Source of the DNA: an uncultured Sphingomonadales bacterium
GTDB lineage: Bacteria > Pseudomonadota > Alphaproteobacteria > Sphingomonadales > Sphingomonadaceae
NCBI GenBank assembly: GCA_903839675.1
Contig: CAIMDB010000028.1
Coordinates: 310,001 to 374,000 of the forward strand
Length of the DNA stretch: 64,000 nt
Reading direction: 5' to 3'
The position numbers and the translations under genes are program-made. Below the pieces are notes generated by a model. It had not been told where the DNA came from. It saw nothing but the letters and a program-made list of their open reading frames with translations, and did no database searches. The first letter of the stretch is position 1, and each line of letters opens with the position of its first letter. This document shows positions 25,783-34,461 of the stretch, piece by piece.

Positions 25783-26520
25783 CTATTCCCGCGCAACACC
25801 GCAGCGCACATCGCCGACGCCGGTCTTACGGACAGCACAACGTGCGGGCCCGACAACATCGACATTGCCGACGCCCGACAGCGTCCCTGTCGCAAGTTCG
25901 CTGGCGCTGGCGGAGATATTTCCGGCCCCTGTGAGGTCCGCCGTCACTTCACGCGCGGTCAGCGCCACGGCGTCAATGCTGCCCGATCCCGTCAACTGTG
26001 CCTTCACAGTGTCGGCGACACCACGAAGCTTCATGCTGCCGGCCCCTGTCAAGGTGAGGTCCACCGCCTTTGCGCGGCTATTGGCCACGGTCATGTTGCC
26101 AGAACCAGACAGGCGGGCGGCAAAGGCATCTTCCGGTGTCGCGCTGGCAACGTTTAAGTCACCCGCACCCGACAGGGTGGCCGCGCGGATCATGGGCAGC
26201 GTCACCGTGACCAGCGCTGATGCGCTCTTCGTGTCCCAACCGATCTTCCACCCTTTGTCTTCCTTTTGGGCAATGATGAGGGTCGCCCCTTCGGTGCGGA
26301 TATCCAGCCGGTCCAGCGCATCGGGTGCGCCGGTGGCGGCCACAGCAAAGGCCCGCCCGTAAATGACATTCACATCATCCGCCCCGCTGAGCGTGACCTG
26401 ATCAAAGTCCTTCAGGGCGAACGCCCGCGTCTCATCCCGGCCTTGTTCGGCCTGACTATGGCCGCACCCGCCAAGCGTGAGGGTCACGGCCAAAAAGCCC
26501 CCCAGAATTCCGTTCCGCAT
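25783..26520 (-). CDS. DUF2807 (GIN-domain) lipoprotein
   Basis: The 245-residue protein is the upstream paralogue of the tandem pair. It carries a lipoprotein signal (VTLTLGGC, Cys19), then FDQVTLSGADDVNVIYGRAFAVAATGAP and repeated SGAGDLNV, SGSGNMTV, TGAGSMKL, TGSGSIDA, SGVGNVDV rungs, ending CAVRKTGVGDVRCG. A GAGGAGG site precedes the ATG, and a promoter with an overlapping palindrome lies at 26538-26579. Unlike its partner it should stay membrane-anchored. Confidence 0.84.
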   Translation of the reverse strand: MRNGILGGFLAVTLTLGGCGHSQAEQGRDETRAFALKDFDQVTLSGADDVNVIYGRAFAVAATGAPDALDRLDIRTEGATLIIAQKEDKGWKIGWDTKSASALVTVTLPMIRAATLSGAGDLNVASATPEDAFAARLSGSGNMTVANSRAKAVDLTLTGAGSMKLRGVADTVKAQLTGSGSIDAVALTAREVTADLTGAGNISASASELATGTLSGVGNVDVVGPARCAVRKTGVGDVRCGVARE

Positions 26521-26537
26521 GATCGTGCCTCCTCAGC

Positions 26538-26579
26538 TGTGTTACTATAATAATACACATGAACAGGCCGATACGTCAA
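26538..26579 (-). promoter_or_regulatory. Promoter with overlapping palindrome upstream of DUF2807 genes
   Basis: On the minus strand TTGACG (26579-26574) and TATTAT (26555-26550) are 18 bases apart. The -10 box lies in a 20-base block (26557-26538) that agrees at 15 of 20 positions with 2634-2653 upstream of the lipoprotein gene. Confidence 0.55.
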
Positions 26580-26581
26580 AC

Positions 26582-26611
26582 AAAAAGGGCGGCCAAACTG
26601 ACCGCCCTTTT
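26582..26611 (-). terminator. Rho-independent terminator after carD
   Basis: GGGCGG (26587-26592) pairs with CCGCCC (26602-26607), flanked by an A run on the left and TTTT on the right. On the minus strand it lies 28 bp past the carD stop and ends in five T, so it terminates carD; it could act in both directions. Confidence 0.85.
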
Positions 26612-26639
26612 GCTCCTCGGGATCCTTGGATCGCGAAGC

Positions 26640-27173
26640 TTAGGCTTCGGCCGCAACCTTTTGATATTGCGGGGCGGCCTTCTTCAAGATCTCGATGATC
26701 TTGACGGCAGCTGCCTTTTCATCGGTCTGTTCCATGGCCGCAAGCTCACGGGCGAGACGGCTTGTCGCGCCTTCAAAAATCTGGCGCTCAGAATAGCTCT
26801 GTTCTGGCGCATCTTCTGGACGGAACAAATCGCGGACCACTTCGGCAATCGACACGAGGTCGCCCGAGTTGATCTTCGCTTCATACTCCTGCGCGCGACG
26901 TGACCACATGGTGCGCTTGACCTTGGGCTTGCCCTTCAGGGTGATGAGCGCTTCGTTCATCTGCTTGTCGGAAGATAGCTTGCGCATGCCGACGCTTTCC
27001 GCCTTGTTCGTTGGAACACGGAGCGTCATCTTTTCCTTTTCGAAGCGCAGAACATAGAGTTCCAGCTTCATACCGGCAATTTCAGAGCTCTGCAGTTCCA
27101 CGACGCGGCCAACGCCATGCTTAGGGTAAACGACGTAATCGCCGACGACGAAATTCAATGCGTTAGAAGACAT
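26640..27173 (-). CDS. carD: CarD/CdnL family transcriptional regulator
   Basis: The 177-residue protein has the CarD RNA-polymerase interaction domain (VVGDYVVYPKHGVGRVVELQ, then ELYVLRFEKEKMTLRVPTNKAESVGMRKL) and a C-terminal helical DNA-binding domain with SRRAQEYEAKINSGDLVSIAEVVRDL. It binds the polymerase beta subunit and stabilises open complexes at rRNA and other promoters. Monocistronic, with a terminator downstream. The 280 bp between its start and the L,D-transpeptidase stop hold no gene I can support. Confidence 0.96.
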   Translation of the reverse strand: MSSNALNFVVGDYVVYPKHGVGRVVELQSSEIAGMKLELYVLRFEKEKMTLRVPTNKAESVGMRKLSSDKQMNEALITLKGKPKVKRTMWSRRAQEYEAKINSGDLVSIAEVVRDLFRPEDAPEQSYSERQIFEGATSRLARELAAMEQTDEKAAAVKIIEILKKAAPQYQKVAAEA

Positions 27174-27454
27174 TTACTGCGACCTTTCCAACCGATGTGT
27201 CCATTGAGACCTCGCAGGATGCGCGCGTCGGACGGAACGGCGACGCAGGGTGCACAAAGCTTTTGGTCTGGACAACTTTATCCGGGTGCGGGTGAACCCC
27301 GCTGTCGAAACGGAGTTTAACAGATTCGCAACAAAAATGCCAGCCTAGCTTCCTTTGTTACGCAGTGATGACGCAAATGGCCCTTCCAGACGCCATTCAC
27401 GCCATGGAAACCACACTTTGCCGATCAACCGGACAGATCAACCAGTTGCGCGGA

Positions 27455-28828
27455 TCAGCCGACCGGGGCGGGCGCGACAACGGGTGCAACCGCCGCCGGT
27501 TCAACCCGAGGTCGGGCAAAAGCGGCGAGCACTGGCGCGTCCCGACCATAAAGATCAGGGAAGCTTTGCAACGCCTTACCGCCTGCGGTCGCCATGGTGA
27601 AATAGCCGATGTGAACGGGAATCGATTCCTTGAACGGATATTTCTCCGTCTTGCCAGCACGGATCAGCGTGACGAGATCATCGGCGATCTGTTCCCGCAC
27701 CGTCACGTCATCCAGCCGTTCGCCCGACTGAATCAGGCTCAGGAGAATGCCAAGTTCATAGGCCCGGTCGGTGCGCAGGCAGCCATGGCTATAGGCGCGC
27801 GGATTGTTAGCAAAGAGCGTCTTGTTGGGCGTATCGTGCAGAAAAATCGCTTCGCCATTGGGCATGTCGATCTTCAATTGGCCGAGCGCAGCCGTCGGAC
27901 CGGGCTTCTGAATGACCGAAAGCGTCTTGCCAGACCCCGTCCAGACATAACCGCGCGCGCGTGCCAGAGCCGGGTTACGCGCGATGAGCGGACCTACCTC
28001 TTGGCGGATGATGCTCTGCGGCAAGATCCAAGGCGGATGCACGACGATGCCCACGGCCTTGGCCGATAGCTGCGGCGTTGCCGTATCTTTCTTGCCGACG
28101 ATGACGCGATAGGCGGCAATGTTGCGGCCAAAAGTGTTCACCCGCACCATATATTCCGGCACATTGGCGAGCACATGCTTTTCACCGAGCATCTGCGGCA
28201 TCCACCGCCACCGTTCCAGATTCACCCGCAACAGGCCGATTTTCGCTGCGTCCGATGCAGGCGTCTTTGCGAGTTCCGCCTTCAACGCGACATAATCGGG
28301 GTGCTTGGGCTCCAACGCCGTCAATGCGCCATCAATATCGTGTGATGCCAACGCTTTGGTGAGTGCCACGTCGATCGGCAGGGTGACCGCATCACTGTCA
28401 ACGATCAACCATTGCACGCGGGCTGCGCGCGGCGTCCGGCCGTCGCGCAGATCGGTTGCGAGCCGCGTGAAAATGCGCGTCGCGGCGTCGTTCAGCGCCA
28501 CACCTTCACCGCCAGCGATCGCCGCTTGAAGCGCATCGGGTTCATAGTCCGCAACAATAAGCCCGCGCTTTGCGACGGCACGAACAATGCCCAGAAGCTT
28601 GCCTGCGTCTGCAAGGGGCCAAGCCGGAGCAGGCGCGGCAACCTCTGCGGGTGCTGCCGCTTCGGGAGACGGCAAAACCGGCGCTGGCAGCGGCGAGGGC
28701 ACCGGTGTCGGTGTCGTCTGGGTCACCGCAGGCGGGAGGATATTCTTCGGCGCCTGCTGCGCAAAAGCGGCCGTCCCTGCCATGAGAAGGGCGGGGATCA
28801 AGACAAACGCGTTCCGGACAAAAAACAT
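27455..28828 (-). CDS. L,D-transpeptidase (YkuD domain, YcbB-like)
   Basis: The 457-residue protein has a signal peptide (VLIPALLMAGTAAFAQQ), a Pro/Ala-rich linker, a scaffold domain and a YkuD catalytic domain with YSHGCLRTDRAYELG, where the cysteine is the nucleophile, and HDTPNKTLFANN before it. It should form 3-3 crosslinks in peptidoglycan or attach proteins to it. The open frame extends to 28924, but the ATG at 28828 begins the signal peptide after an AAGGG site. The C-terminus is again Ala/Pro-rich. Confidence 0.92.
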   Translation of the reverse strand: MFFVRNAFVLIPALLMAGTAAFAQQAPKNILPPAVTQTTPTPVPSPLPAPVLPSPEAAAPAEVAAPAPAWPLADAGKLLGIVRAVAKRGLIVADYEPDALQAAIAGGEGVALNDAATRIFTRLATDLRDGRTPRAARVQWLIVDSDAVTLPIDVALTKALASHDIDGALTALEPKHPDYVALKAELAKTPASDAAKIGLLRVNLERWRWMPQMLGEKHVLANVPEYMVRVNTFGRNIAAYRVIVGKKDTATPQLSAKAVGIVVHPPWILPQSIIRQEVGPLIARNPALARARGYVWTGSGKTLSVIQKPGPTAALGQLKIDMPNGEAIFLHDTPNKTLFANNPRAYSHGCLRTDRAYELGILLSLIQSGERLDDVTVREQIADDLVTLIRAGKTEKYPFKESIPVHIGYFTMATAGGKALQSFPDLYGRDAPVLAAFARPRVEPAAVAPVVAPAPVG

Positions 28829-29071
28829 CTTCAATTTACCCTTGGCGACGTGCGGCCGCTGCAGCCCTACAAATGCACGAAACCCACTAGGTCTGGCAAG
28901 GCCAGACATTTGCGGCAGGAACATTCACAAGGCGGCGGCTGACGATCCTTCGGTTTACCGCCAATATGACCCAAAACGGATTGATTAGGCACGATAATCG
29001 ACCAATATGCGACAACAGGAAATTAACCACTTTGGGGTTATCTGGTCCAAACAAAATGACCCGAGGCCCAA

Positions 29072-31351
29072 TTGCTCCACCTCGTTAAACAGTTTTGGAC
29101 GACCCTGACCGGAAAGCGGAACCGCCCGCTTTTATGGGCGTTTGTTGCATGTCTGGTTATTGGTACGCTCGAGATATCGTCGCCGCTGGATGACATCATG
29201 CGGGTGATGCGCAACCATGCGCGGGCCCATGACGCCAGCGGAAACATCGTTGTTGTCACCATCGACAGTCCAACTGTCGCCGCCCATGGCGAATGGCCCT
29301 GGCCCCGCAACAAGGTGGCCGATCTTGTTGAACGAATTGATGCTGCGGGCGCCAAACAGATGGCCTTTGAGCACGTCTTCGTTCCGACGGGCTCTGCGGA
29401 AATGGATGCCAGCCTCGCAAAAGCCTTCGCCCGTTTGCCAACAAAACCATTGATTGGCGCCAATTTCGACAAAGACCCCGTGACGCATGAGCGTCGCTTC
29501 CAGAAACCCGCGATGATCTTCGATAAAGTCGCTGCCACGGTGGGGATCCCACTTTACTTCAATGGCTTTGGTCATTCCTGGCGCGCGTCATATAGCATGA
29601 AGGCCGAGGGCGAGGAATTCCCAAGCCTCGCCGCGGCGATGGCCGGCGCACAGAATATGCGGGACCGGTCAGATATCATCATCGACTATTCGATTAATCC
29701 CCGTTCGATCCCGCAGATCAGTGCGCTCCAAGTGATGGACGGCACTGCCGGATCTGCCTTGAAAGGTAAGACCGTGCTGGTTTCCACCGGTCGCTTTGCC
29801 GAGAATATTCCGGGTGGCGAGCCGGTGCCGACCGCACTTATCCATGTCACCGCCGCCGAAACCATGCGCCAGGGCCATCAGGCAAATCTGGACTGGGGGC
29901 CGGGCTTTGTATTTGCTGCGTTCTGCTCCCTCGCTTTGTGGTCTGGTCGTCGACGTGTGGCTGTTTGTGTCGGCGTCGTCGGCGGGGGCATCCTTCTCTT
30001 TGGCCCAATCCTCCTTGAAACCCGCAACATTTATGTGAACCCCGCACCGGGCCTGCTGCTCTGTGGCAGCGTCCTCATCATCCGGGCCTGGCGCAGCTAC
30101 CGCCGCGGCGATGCCCGTGTGAACCCACTGACGGGGCTGCCCAACTTGCTTGCCTTAAAGGAACGAAAAGGTGACGCCGGTGACGCAGTCGTTGTCGTTC
30201 GGGTTAAAAACTATGCGGAGCTTGTCGCGGCGCTCGCCCAGAATGAGGATGTTCTCGCAACTCAAATCGCGTCGCGACTAAAGGCGGGCAATGCGTCGAC
30301 GCTTTATCATGGAGATGATGGCATTTTTTGCTGGGTGGCGAACGGCGTCGCGCATGACGAACTGTCTGACCAGTTGGAGGCGATCCACAGCTTCTTTCTA
30401 ATGCCTGTCGCGGTGGGGAACTGGCAAGTCGACGTGTCCATCGCCTTTGGAATTGAATCTGGCATGTCTGCTGATTTGGGATCGCGTTACGCAAGCGCAC
30501 TGGTTGCGGCAGACGAGGCTGCGTCGGCAGGCCACCGTTGGAAATATTATGATCCCGCCCGGCTCAACGAGGCGGAATGGAATATGTCGCTGCTCGGTCG
30601 GCTGGATACGGCCATCGAATCAGGGGAAGTCTGGGTTGCCTATCAGCCCCAGTTGGATTTGCGGACCGGGTTGGTGACAGGCGCCGAAGCGCTTGTGCGC
30701 TGGACACACCCGGAGCGGGGCTCAATCTCCCCAGAAGAGTTTGTTTCGGTGGCCGAAGCGCACGGACGCATCGACAAGCTGACGTATTTTGTTTTGGATC
30801 AGGCGCTGGCGATGGTTGCTGCGACGCACGGCCGTCAGGGGGTTGCCGTCAATCTGTCTGCCCAGATGTTCAGTCGGAAGGACTTTGTCCGCAAAGTGCA
30901 GGAAGCGCTGCGACGTTACCGCGTGAAAGCAGCGATGTTGACCATCGAGATCACTGAATCTGCCGCAGTCGAGAATGAGGCGGATATGTTCGCGACGGTC
31001 AACGCATTGACCGCGCTTGGGGTGACGGTATCCATTGACGATTATGGGACGGGCTATTGCACGCTTGAATATCTCAAGACGATCAAGGCGACTGAGCTCA
31101 AGATCGACCGGGGCTTTGTGGCCGCCATGGATCACAATCGCAGCGACCGCGTTCTCGTCAACGCCACCATAGAACTCGCCCATTCGCTTGGGCATAGCGT
31201 GGTGGCCGAAGGCGTCGAGACGCTCGAAACACTCGATCTGCTCAAATCCATGGGCTGCGACAAGGCCCAAGGCTTCTTCATTTCACGCCCGATGCCGCGC
31301 GAGGAGTTTTTCCAATTTGTCGACCGGCAGGTGAGGCCTGAAGCCGCCTAA
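29072..31351 (+). CDS. CHASE2 - degenerate GGDEF - EAL membrane phosphodiesterase
   Basis: The 759-residue protein has an N-terminal membrane anchor, a periplasmic CHASE2 sensor (about 35-275), three transmembrane helices (about 280-345), a GGDEF-like domain and an EAL domain (about 510-750). The GGDEF signature is replaced by HGDDG, so cyclase activity is unlikely. The EAL domain keeps its active site: EALVRW, VNLSAQ, TIEITES, IDDYGTGY, LKIDRGF, AEGVET and QGFFISRP, so it should hydrolyse c-di-GMP. The start is a TTG at 29072 behind CGAGG; an in-frame stop lies just upstream and no nearer ATG fits. Confidence 0.9.
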   Translation: MLHLVKQFWTTLTGKRNRPLLWAFVACLVIGTLEISSPLDDIMRVMRNHARAHDASGNIVVVTIDSPTVAAHGEWPWPRNKVADLVERIDAAGAKQMAFEHVFVPTGSAEMDASLAKAFARLPTKPLIGANFDKDPVTHERRFQKPAMIFDKVAATVGIPLYFNGFGHSWRASYSMKAEGEEFPSLAAAMAGAQNMRDRSDIIIDYSINPRSIPQISALQVMDGTAGSALKGKTVLVSTGRFAENIPGGEPVPTALIHVTAAETMRQGHQANLDWGPGFVFAAFCSLALWSGRRRVAVCVGVVGGGILLFGPILLETRNIYVNPAPGLLLCGSVLIIRAWRSYRRGDARVNPLTGLPNLLALKERKGDAGDAVVVVRVKNYAELVAALAQNEDVLATQIASRLKAGNASTLYHGDDGIFCWVANGVAHDELSDQLEAIHSFFLMPVAVGNWQVDVSIAFGIESGMSADLGSRYASALVAADEAASAGHRWKYYDPARLNEAEWNMSLLGRLDTAIESGEVWVAYQPQLDLRTGLVTGAEALVRWTHPERGSISPEEFVSVAEAHGRIDKLTYFVLDQALAMVAATHGRQGVAVNLSAQMFSRKDFVRKVQEALRRYRVKAAMLTIEITESAAVENEADMFATVNALTALGVTVSIDDYGTGYCTLEYLKTIKATELKIDRGFVAAMDHNRSDRVLVNATIELAHSLGHSVVAEGVETLETLDLLKSMGCDKAQGFFISRPMPREEFFQFVDRQVRPEAA

Positions 31352-31394
31352 GATAATTAAACTCTTGTAAACCATATTGGCTGAATCCAATCTC

Positions 31395-31437
31395 CTCCTT
31401 GTCACCGGTTCCCCCGGTGGCTGTGTGTGACAAGGGG
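31395..31437 (+). promoter_or_regulatory. Leader hairpin sequestering the ribosome binding site of the tiny gene
   Basis: CCTCCTTGTCA-type arm 31395-31404 pairs with 31428-31437 (TGACAAGGGG), ten base pairs with one G-U. The right arm contains the Shine-Dalgarno AAGGGG. An inner CCGG/CCGG hairpin (31405-31408 with 31414-31417) has a TTCCC loop. Confidence 0.55.
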
Positions 31438-31443
31438 AAGATT

Positions 31444-31530
31444 ATGAAGACGAAGAAAGCAGTGTACCCCGCGCCTACCAAAAGAGGTTTTTGGGACTGG
31501 GTCATGGGTGGCGGCTGGAAGAACGGCTAA
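31444..31530 (+). CDS. Tiny 28-residue Trp-rich peptide, unknown
   Basis: An ATG at 31444, 6 bases after AAGGGGAAG, opens 28 codons ending TAA at 31530. The peptide has a basic start MKTKKAVYPAPTKRG and a Trp-rich end with FWDWV, three glycines and WKNG. It is isolated in a 332-bp interval (31352-31683) between the phosphodiesterase and the beta-lactamase, with a strong terminator 31 bp after its stop and a hairpin over its ribosome binding site. I do not recognise it. A secreted signal or toxin-like peptide, or a leader peptide with three Trp codons and no downstream target, are all possible. Confidence 0.5.
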   Translation: MKTKKAVYPAPTKRGFWDWVMGGGWKNG

Positions 31531-31561
31531 GCCCTAAAAGGCTTAATATTCAGCCATTTAC

Positions 31562-31597
31562 GAAGGGCTCCGTGCTTCGGCATGGGGCCCTTCTTTT
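31562..31597 (+). terminator. Rho-independent terminator after tiny gene
   Basis: A 14-bp stem beginning GAAGGGC (31562-31568) and closing with GCCCTTC (31587-31593), TTCG loop at 31576-31579, followed by TTTT. Confidence 0.9.
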
Positions 31598-31683
31598 AGT
31601 TTGGCCAAACCCGGCAAGGAGCGAGATATAACGCCCCTTGTATGAACCCGACATGGGGCGATTTGCTTTTGGCTCACGCTGGA

Positions 31684-32595
31684 TCAGAAACGCGTGATTC
31701 GCTGATTCGTTCCATATTGAAATGATTCCAAGGCGATCTTGACGGCCTCGGCATGAATTTTTTCCATTTCGGACGAAGTTTCTTGTCCCTCTTTGGGACC
31801 CTCCAAAAAGCAGCTGAGGACGATAGGCGCCACCCCCGGCGGCCAAGCAATCGCAACATCATTCACCTTGGGCGCCATGCCGTCTGCAAAGGCGGTTCCC
31901 GTCTTGTCACCGGCGATCCATGTGTCTGGCAGACCGGCGCGCAACCGGTTCAGGCCCGTGCCCGTCTCCACTGTCCAACGCACAAGCTTCTGACGGGAGG
32001 GAGGAGAAAGGACATCGCCCGTCGTCAGCTTTGCAACTGTCTGCGCAAAGGCCCGTGGTGTCGTTGTATCCCGATGGTCGCCTGGCGGCACCAGATTGAG
32101 CTCAGTCTCATATCGGTCCAGCCGCGTCGTCGCATCCCCTATCGACCGCAGCCAAGCCGTAAAGGCCGCTGGCCCACCAAGCCGCCGCAGGACGACATTG
32201 GCCGCGACATTATCACTGGTTTTTTGGGCGGCCTCGACAAGCGCCTCAATCGTCATCCCACCTTTGCCGATCAGCGGGCCTGTGACCGGCGCGTGTGAGA
32301 CACGATCTTGCTCCGTCAGCGGCAGAACCTCATCTAGTTGAAGCTTTCCCTGATCCGATAAATGCAGCGCCCATGCCGCCAATGGCAGCTTGAAGGTCGA
32401 GCACATCGCAAAGCGGGCATCCAGACGATGGCCTGTCACGCGACCTGTACCGGTATCGAGCAGACAGAAGCCCAGCCGACCGCCCGAACGGCGCTCCAGA
32501 TCACGAAGATTATCCCGGGGCAGGCGCGCCGTTGAGGACGCCGCCCAGGGCAGCAATACCCCTCCCGCCAGCACATGCCGACGGGAGATGCGCAT
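31684..32595 (-). CDS. Class A beta-lactamase
   Basis: The 303-residue protein has a signal peptide with a twin-arginine-like start (ISRRHVLAGGVLLPWAASSTA). The class A motifs are all present: S66-T-F-K69, S127-D-N129, E163-T-E-L-N167 and K231-T-G233. A cysteine precedes the active serine (CSTFK), as in some carbapenemases, but no partner cysteine follows KTG, so the disulfide of those enzymes is absent. It should hydrolyse beta-lactams in the periplasm. Its ATG overlaps the accC stop by one base (TGATG), so it is translationally coupled to fatty-acid synthesis genes. The longer frame starts inside accC. Confidence 0.93.
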   Translation of the reverse strand: MRISRRHVLAGGVLLPWAASSTARLPRDNLRDLERRSGGRLGFCLLDTGTGRVTGHRLDARFAMCSTFKLPLAAWALHLSDQGKLQLDEVLPLTEQDRVSHAPVTGPLIGKGGMTIEALVEAAQKTSDNVAANVVLRRLGGPAAFTAWLRSIGDATTRLDRYETELNLVPPGDHRDTTTPRAFAQTVAKLTTGDVLSPPSRQKLVRWTVETGTGLNRLRAGLPDTWIAGDKTGTAFADGMAPKVNDVAIAWPPGVAPIVLSCFLEGPKEGQETSSEMEKIHAEAVKIALESFQYGTNQRITRF

Positions 32596-33950
32596 CAGGC
32601 CTTGGCCTCTTCCGCCGCGAGCCAATCTTCGAGCCATTTGATCGAATAATTGCCATCGATGACATCGGGCTGCGCCAACAGATCCTGATGCAGCGGAATA
32701 TTAGTCTTCACCCCGTCAACGACCATTTCCTCAAGCGCACGACGCATGCGCATCATGCAGCTTTCGCGCGTCCGTCCATAGACGATCAGCTTGGCGATCA
32801 TGCTGTCATAATAAGGCGGAATCTTATAGCCAGCATACAGCCCGCTATCGACGCGGACGTGCATGCCGCCGGCCGGATGATAGGCCCTGATCGTGCCGGG
32901 CGACGGCGCAAAGGTGCGTGGGTCTTCCGCATTGATCCGGCATTCGATCGAATGGCCACGAAATTCCAGATCTTCCTGTTTAACCGACAAAGGCTTGCCT
33001 TCGGCCACGCGGATCTGCTCACGCACTAGATCAAAGCCGGTGATCATTTCGGTTACCGGGTGTTCGACCTGAATGCGCGTGTTCATTTCGATGAAGTAGA
33101 ACTCACCATTTTCCCAAAAGAACTCGATGGTGCCCGCACCGCGATAGCCCATATCAGCCATCGCCTTGGCCACGATGCCGCCCATACGCGCACGCTCTTC
33201 CGCTGTAATGACAGGCGAGGGCGCTTCTTCCAGAACCTTCTGGTGACGGCGCTGGAGCGAACAGTCCCGCTCCCCCAGATGGATGGCATTGCCATTGCCG
33301 TCGCCAAACACCTGAAATTCGATGTGGCGCGGATTGCCGAGATATTTTTCCAGATAGACCGTTGCGTCCCCAAAGGCGGCTTTCGCCTCGGTGCCGGCCT
33401 GCTGCATCTGGGTTTCGAGCTCTTCCTCGTTCGACACGACCTTCATGCCGCGGCCACCGCCGCCCGACGCGGCCTTGATGATGACGGGATAGCCAACCTC
33501 ACGCGCAATGCGCTTGGCCTCTTCCACATCGTCAATGGCACCGTCAGAGCCGGGAACGAGAGGCAGGCCAAGGGCGCCGGCCGTCTTCTTGGCCATCACC
33601 TTGTCACCCATTGTCCGGATGTGCTCCGGCTTCGGGCCAACAAAGATCAGCTTATGCTCTTCGATAATCTCCGCAAAGCGCGCATTTTCAGACAGAAAAC
33701 CATAGCCTGGGTGGATGGCATCAGCGCCCGAAATTTCAGCGGCCGAAATGATCGCGGGAACGTTGAGATAGCTGTCCTTCGCCGATGGCGGCCCAATGCA
33801 GATCGCTTCATCGGCAAGGCGCACGTGCATGGCATCGGCATCAGCCGTCGAATGGACGGCCACCGTCTTGATGCCCATTTCGTGCGCCGCGCGGTGGATG
33901 CGCAGCGCGATCTCGCCGCGATTGGCGATCAGGAGTTTTTCGATTGTCAT
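32595..33950 (-). CDS. accC: Acetyl-CoA carboxylase, biotin carboxylase subunit
   Basis: The 451-residue enzyme begins [23 protein letters not shown] and shows the ATP-grasp glycine loop [33 protein letters not shown] and [22 protein letters not shown]. It carboxylates biotin on AccB using bicarbonate and ATP, the first step of fatty-acid synthesis. It follows accB by 12 bp and its stop overlaps the beta-lactamase start. Full length. Confidence 0.97.
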   Translation of the reverse strand: MTIEKLLIANRGEIALRIHRAAHEMGIKTVAVHSTADADAMHVRLADEAICIGPPSAKDSYLNVPAIISAAEISGADAIHPGYGFLSENARFAEIIEEHKLIFVGPKPEHIRTMGDKVMAKKTAGALGLPLVPGSDGAIDDVEEAKRIAREVGYPVIIKAASGGGGRGMKVVSNEEELETQMQQAGTEAKAAFGDATVYLEKYLGNPRHIEFQVFGDGNGNAIHLGERDCSLQRRHQKVLEEAPSPVITAEERARMGGIVAKAMADMGYRGAGTIEFFWENGEFYFIEMNTRIQVEHPVTEMITGFDLVREQIRVAEGKPLSVKQEDLEFRGHSIECRINAEDPRTFAPSPGTIRAYHPAGGMHVRVDSGLYAGYKIPPYYDSMIAKLIVYGRTRESCMMRMRRALEEMVVDGVKTNIPLHQDLLAQPDVIDGNYSIKWLEDWLAAEEAKA

Positions 33951-33962
33951 GCGTGCGCGCCG

Positions 33963-34424
33963 TTATTCAATGACGACGAGCGGCTGGTCATATTCGACCG
34001 GCTGACCGTTGGCGACCAGAACCTGCGTCACCTTGCCGCCCTTGGTGGCGGTAATCGGGTTCATGACCTTCATCGCTTCGATGATAACGACGGTGTCGCC
34101 TTCTTTGACGGTATCGCCCACCGAAACGAAGGGCGCGGCCTCCGGCGAGGCAGCGAGATAAACGGTGCCCACCATGGGCGACTTGAGCGCACCGGGATGA
34201 TCGGCAGGCGCGGTCGGCGCGACAGGTACCGCCGCAGGGGCAGCGGCCGCAACCGGCGCTGGTGCGGCAACAGCAACCGAGGCAGCCTGCAAGGTGCGCG
34301 CGACGCGGATCTTGCGATCATCATCTTCGACTTCGATTTCGGTCAGCCCGGTTTCATTGAGCAGTTCCGCCAATTGCCGGACCAACTTGATATCTACCTG
34401 CATCGTACCTGTTCTCTCAGCCAT
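33963..34424 (-). CDS. accB: Acetyl-CoA carboxylase, biotin carboxyl carrier protein
   Basis: The 153-residue protein has an N-terminal helical part (VDIKLVRQLAELLNETGLTEIEVEDDDRKIRVARTL), an Ala/Pro-rich linker (about 48-80) and the biotinyl domain with EAMKVMNPITA, whose lysine is biotinylated. The ATG at 34424 follows a TTTGGGGG stretch; the longer frame begins in the intergenic region before aroQ. It lies between aroQ (37 bp) and accC (12 bp). Confidence 0.96.
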   Translation of the reverse strand: MAERTGTMQVDIKLVRQLAELLNETGLTEIEVEDDDRKIRVARTLQAASVAVAAPAPVAAAAPAAVPVAPTAPADHPGALKSPMVGTVYLAASPEAAPFVSVGDTVKEGDTVVIIEAMKVMNPITATKGGKVTQVLVANGQPVEYDQPLVVIE

Positions 34425-34461
34425 TTGACCCCCAAAGGATGTGATATTGTGCCGCCCTTTG

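Noticed and set aside
27174-27454. Possible gene between carD and the L,D-transpeptidase
   Set aside because: Short frames exist on both strands but none has a ribosome binding site, domain or plausible composition.
32596-32637. Upstream start of the beta-lactamase at 32637
   Set aside because: It lies inside accC, and the signal peptide begins at 32595.
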